From contig NC_063013.1 in NCBI RefSeq assembly GCF_020509005.1, positions 620,001 to 684,000 of the forward strand: a DNA stretch of 64,000 bases, written 5' to 3'. The stretch's first letter is position 1. Each line of letters begins with the position of its first letter. Positions 60,101 to 64,000 of the stretch are shown in pieces. The stretch comes from Fulvia fulva (taxonomy: Eukaryota > Ascomycota > Dothideomycetes > Mycosphaerellales > Mycosphaerellaceae). Made by a program: the position numbers and the translations under genes. The notes under the pieces are model-generated. The model did not search any database and had not been told where the DNA came from. It saw only the letters and a program-made list of their open reading frames with translations.

Positions 60101-62959
60101 AATTTGAGCTTCGTGGGGCAACTCACGAGACCGAAATCGAGGTTTGCGTGACAGGGTAAGAGGACAGTGTTGTGTAGGTAATCTGTCAGAAAAGCGTTAG
60201 CAGCCTGGACGAATCGTCCGCAATGAGATCATACCGGATAAGACGAAAGCGAAATCGAAGTTGTTGTGACCGGTGGTGGGGTGGTCGTGACGCCATAGAA
60301 AGAGACTGTCGTGCTAACAATGGTTACAGGGTAAGATGATAGCGAGATCGACAGAGAAGTGGCCGTTATTGTTCGTTCAGCTGTCGAGACAGACGTGACT
60401 GTGACTCCAAAACTTGTCGTAGTGGTGAATGTGATAGGATATGAAGATATTCTGGATGAAGAATTAGCTCTGAAGTGGCAACTCGAATGAAGGACGCAAA
60501 AAGTTCCCGGAATTTTCTAGGGGCAACTCACGAGATAGATATCGAGGTTTGCGTCACAGGATAAGAGGATAAAGTCGTGTAAGTGACCTGGACGAATCAT
60601 GTCAGCAATCTGCGAAGTATCTCCCTGGACGAGAACTTACCGGATACGACGAAAGGGAGATCGAAGTCGTCGTGACCGCTGGCGGGGTGAAAGTAGCGGT
60701 GGCCGTAGTTGTGGCCGTAGAGGCAGGCAAGGTCGAGGTTATCAGTAGAGTTGAAGCGGGCTGGATAGATATTGATGTGGTCGTGCCCTGTGGAAGACTG
60801 ATAAGGCTCGTATATGTCACCGCTGGTTGGATGCTCGTAGAGATAACAACACTGGTGGCCGTGGTCGTAGCCGTGGATGCCGGCAAAGTGGAGGTAACTG
60901 CCGGCAAAGTCGAAGTGATCCGCAGAGTTGAGGCGGGTTGGATAGATATTGAGGTAGTTGTGCCCTGTGGAAGACTGATAAGGCTCGTGAAAGTCACCGC
61001 TGGCTGTACACTCGTAGAGACTACGATACTAGTTGCAGTTGTTGGGACGAGGCTTGTTACTGTAGTCGGCACGAGGCTCGTGATAGTTAATGAAGAGGTA
61101 TAAGTGATTTCGCGCGTCGATATGGCTGTTGTCGTTAGCCCAAAGGATGTCGTGAAAATTGAGCTGTAACTGGTAATGGTTAGCAGCCGAACGAGGGGAG
61201 AGACAGATCGGCCGTCTTGAAGCTGAAAAGCTGTGCCGGTTGAGGCCCCTGCTATCGGTCGAGTGGCGTGCGGTATCTCATAGTCGCCTCGTGTAATATG
61301 AATTTACTTACGTTATTGTCTGCACTGAGATCGAGACCGAGACAGTGGTGAAGCTATCAAATTCATCAGCAATGCTTCAACATTCGCATCTTTTATACTC
61401 ACGTGACCTGATTTGCGATAGAAGACGAGGAAGTTGTCGTGGTTGTCGTCGTCGTCGTCGTCGTCGTCGTCGGGGCCGCGGGGGAGGATGAAGATGTCGT
61501 CGTAGTTATGAACCCTTGCGGCGAAGAGCTCGCTACAGCTGAAGCGAGAGCATTATTCCTCACAGCCACGAACGCACTCCCCGTCATCGACGTAAAATAG
61601 CCTCCATTCGACGCAGGCTGCTTGCCATAGCACTGGTTATTGCTGTTGCTATACACCACTGCACCGCAACCTGCATAGTTGTCGCAATACAGCATGCAGG
61701 AGTCAAAATCGGGGGTGACAATTGGTCCAAACATGTTGCCGGGCGCTCCACCTCCCCAATCTGCACCGCAGGCAACATCGTACGGCACGTTGTATCGATT
61801 GTAGTATGTCTGGCCGTTATAGTCGGGACAGATCACGGTGGGATCGTTGGTGCTCGGGAAAGTCTGTCCAAAGGTAGGAGCAGGAGCTGCAGAGGCTGCG
61901 GCATATCGACGTACGTAGTTGTACTGCGTGGTGCCTCCTCCGACTGGACGGGCCTGTTGTCCTACGTGAAAAGTGCATGATCCGTGAGTGGTCGCTGCGG
62001 CACCTGGGACTTGTTCACCCGTGGGACTGTATGCATACTGGACTCCCACGCAGGAGGCGGCGGCTTGAGTCCGTGTAGCACACTGGCTGATGCACGCTGG
62101 CAGGTCTGGTTTACGAATCAGTATATTTGAACACCCGGTCGCTTGTGTACGACTCACTCTCGACTTGAGCGGTTGTGCCTGGCACTGGACCTGACCAGCC
62201 ACAGAAAATCTCCCATTGAACCCCACTGTTATCAGTATAGATCTGACCATCGTAATACGGGCAGAGTAGGGTCGGGCTGGATTGGAGCAGATATCCAGCA
62301 GCGTAAACCTTTCGCTGATCATCTCTGTTGGCAGGATTGCAACCTGTGTTGCCCGGATTGCAGCCGTTGCTGTAGTAAAGGCTTCCAGTGTTCCTGCCGC
62401 CCCGTATACGATTTCTAGACCCTGTCAGCTGGCCATCAAAAGACAGCGATATTTTGAAAGGTCTCACAAGCATAGCCCGGCACCAGTTCGTGCACCTGTA
62501 GTTGTACCGTAGTACACAAAACCAACACACCCAGGTCTTTTAGCACAGCCCTGAAAGCAAGAGAACAGACCTTGACCATTCGTCACGGCACCTGAGGCTG
62601 GATCTCCAGGATACATGATGCCCATGACAGTGTTGTCCGTCCAGTCGTATGCGCACTGCACTCTCCAGTAATTGCCTGGAGCACGATGAATACTATGACT
62701 GAAGACTCATCGAAGGTCTCGTGTCCATACCATTGATATCGTTGTATACACCACCAACCGGTGGAGCCGGACTGGGACCTGGTACACCTGTGCCGCCGGC
62801 TGAACACCATGCCGCTGTGGTAGGAATCGTGAAGACATTGGTGGGCGCGTCGGTTGCCAATGCATTGAGCGTAAGAGTCGTGACCGTCTGCGCCTGAGCA
62901 TCTGTCAATGTGAATAGCGCGGCGAACAGTGCCGCGACACGGCAGAAAGGGCTTAACAT
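54124..62959 (-). CDS. Giant secreted Ser/Thr-rich repeat protein with Cys-rich N-terminal modules (putative adhesin)
   Basis: 17 exons encode 2527 residues: complement(54124..55617, 55670..55758, 55817..55908, 56059..58778, 58885..59001, 59051..59115, 59261..59737, 59818..60065, 60127..60182, 60235..60451, 60532..60587, 60641..61169, 61312..61353, 61403..62105, 62158..62414, 62468..62660, 62731..62959). The exon sum is 7584 nt, a multiple of 3. The signal peptide (V-A-A-L-F-A-A-L-F-T-L-T-D-A-Q-A) starts at 62959. Exons 1-4 hold PAN/Apple-like Cys-rich modules (for example C-F-Q-G-C-A-K-R-P-G-C-V-G-F and C-M-L-Y-C-D-N-Y-A-G-C-G-A), then a poly-Thr run. The remainder is Ser/Thr/Val-rich with about 16 copies of a roughly 54-residue P-A-V-T-F-T repeat. 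The C-terminus (E-S-T-C-V-N-E-N-A-Q) has no GPI-type hydrophobic tail. Its role in adhesion or wall binding is inferred. The acceptors of exons 2 and 3 are the least certain. Confidence 0.82.
56059..58778 (-). repeat. Coding minisatellite, about 14 units in one exon
   Basis: Each unit carries G-T-T-T-V-L-S-(V/I)-Q-P-A-S-T-(Q/E) and S-(I/V)-(Q/A)-P-A-V-T-(F/Y)-T. At 58231, 58393 and 58555 an identical anchor recurs at exactly 162 bp (54 codons), so the high-coordinate (N-terminal) units are the most recently amplified. Low-coordinate units have insertions (T-N-L-I-T-L-P-E-G) and are more diverged. Confidence 0.85.
60066..60640 (-). repeat. Duplicated exon-intron block in the adhesin-like gene
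   Basis: Two 56-nt exons, 60532-60587 and 60127-60182, are near copies (I/V-T-Y-T-T-L-S-S-Y-P-V-T-Q-T-S-I-S). Each is flanked by a 52-53-nt intron on one side and a 61-80-nt intron on the other, and by similar larger exons. The pattern is one of tandem duplication including introns. Confidence 0.7.
61441..61472 (-). repeat. Trinucleotide (GTC/GAC) microsatellite coding poly-Thr
   Basis: A run of GTC repeats on the plus strand encodes consecutive Thr on the minus strand, between the Cys-rich modules and the Ser/Thr repeats. Length variation here would not shift frame. Confidence 0.8.
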
Positions 62960-64000
62960 CGTCCCAAGAAACAAGCCACGAGCCGCAACCAAGTCTTCTT
63001 GCGAGGAGAGACGGGAAGTCGATGTATATGGCCATAATCCTGGGTCGACACTTGCCATCAACACAAGGAGACATGCCGTATTTACCTTGCATCTGGGTTG
63101 GAATGCAGCAGTGGAGCCCGCTGTGCCGCGCGACCCAACCTAGATTCACGAAGTTATCTCGTCAGTCTTGGTACTTGTTGTCGTGGAAGCGGGCACCTCT
63201 CCGCGCATAACGCTCGATGCGAGTAGGTGCTCTGCGGAAGATGGTGGCATTGTTGAATAGCGTGACACGCGTGATTCTCATGCGGACTTTTTGGTGGTGA
63301 CGCGTGAAAGAGGTATGCAGAAGCGACTGGCCGCAGACTGTGATATGTTTCCGTGGTTCAATACTAGTGTGCATCGTCAGATGACACGCATATGATTTCG
63401 AAAGATGCGAAGTATACTTCACGATGGTGATTGAAGTGCAAGGTGTAAAGTGGAAGTCGCGTGTCGTAGATGGCGACGCTCACATCGGCACACGTGAGAT
63501 AGCGTGTTTGATGACCAAGCGAATCAAAGATCAGTGTCACAGTAGATAGACGATCAATACGTCATCAACGTATGCGGAAAGTCGTCCTCGTCTTTGCGCT
63601 GACCCAGCCAGTACGGCACTTCTGCGTCTCGTTGACTACCTCCCACCCTCCTAGCTTGTGCATTCCTGGAGGATGGCGAAATGTGGATAGCCGTCGACCA
63701 CTACTTGGCAGAGACAAGCATGCGCTGTCGTCCCGGATGTGGAATGACGAGCACATTCGCTTGAGTGTGCACGGTATGATGCCAGACACAACCAAGTCTT
63801 GTTCATTGTCTGTTCTGGCATCGATCCTCTGCGAAACAACAGACTCAATATCAGTACTACTCTGCTAGCGACCGGTACACAACCCTGCCGTCTGTGATGC
63901 ACGCGGTCGTGGTAGTCTCCTGGGCGTCAATATCTTGCGCATCGTATTGCACGGTAGCACATCGCCGCTCGCGCAGCCGGCTGACCACCTTTCATGCATC
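62960..64000. other. Upstream region of the adhesin-like gene, no further gene seen
   Basis: About 1 kb of promoter and flanking DNA. Open frames at 63572-63868 (+) and 63651-63902 (-) overlap and lack domain character. Confidence 0.4.

Noticed and set aside
1..64000. CRISPR arrays, bacterial-type operons, integrases or viral insertions
   Set aside because: None were seen. The window is eukaryotic nuclear DNA with spliceosomal introns throughout, and the only short-period repeats are minisatellites and coding repeats.

Overview
The window looks like the nuclear chromosome of a filamentous ascomycete (Pezizomycotina; a Dothideomycete would fit, but that is inference). Genes are dense on both strands. 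Spliceosomal introns are short, mostly 47-150 nt, with GTRNGY donors and CTAAC/CTGAC branch points. The markers are fungal: DML1, MDM10, MGM1, SPT20, a CUL4-type cullin, U1-70K, fibrillarin and RPL17. I rebuilt exon joins by hand from splice signals and reading frame. In the accepted multi-exon genes the exon sum is a multiple of three.

The main discovery is two tRNA genes, tRNA-Ile(AAU) at 594-838 and tRNA-Ser(CGA) at 8380-8652. Each has its normal short anticodon-loop intron. Each is also interrupted by three further insertions of 52-56 nt that look like spliceosomal introns: GT donor, CTAAC/CTGAC/CTAAT branch point 10-13 nt before the end, AG acceptor. Removing them restores canonical cloverleaves of 74 and 81 nt, and each gene is followed by a T-run of Pol III terminator type. 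In the Ile gene the insertions split both the A box and the B box; in the Ser gene both boxes stay intact. I know of no described system of spliceosomal-type introns inside nuclear tRNA genes.

Layout. 1-8.7 kb: a peroxidase-like 3' end, tRNA-Ile, a coiled-coil protein, the divergent mitochondrial pair DML1/MDM10, two small conserved-looking proteins and tRNA-Ser. 9-26 kb: a DUF1772 protein, acetoacetyl-CoA synthetase, triosephosphate isomerase, U1-70K, MGM1, CUL4, a MetE-like protein with a premature stop at a zinc-ligand motif, and an F-box-like protein. 26-36 kb: SPT20, an HMG-box protein, the divergent ribosome-biogenesis pair NOP1/RPL17, and a tau55-like histidine phosphatase. 36-48 kb is accessory in character: small fungal families, four broken genes, an MFS transporter, a Yellow/MRJP-type secreted protein and minisatellites. 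49-63 kb: a single-pass membrane protein, a nucleolar-type basic protein, CENP-X, an F-box protein and one 17-exon gene for a 2527-residue secreted Ser/Thr-rich repeat protein with Cys-rich N-terminal modules.

Functional links are local. Both members of the DML1/MDM10 pair act in mitochondrial inheritance and shape, and MGM1 acts in inner-membrane fusion. NOP1/RPL17 share a promoter and both serve ribosome production. U1-70K would be part of the machinery expected to recognise the tRNA-embedded donor sites.
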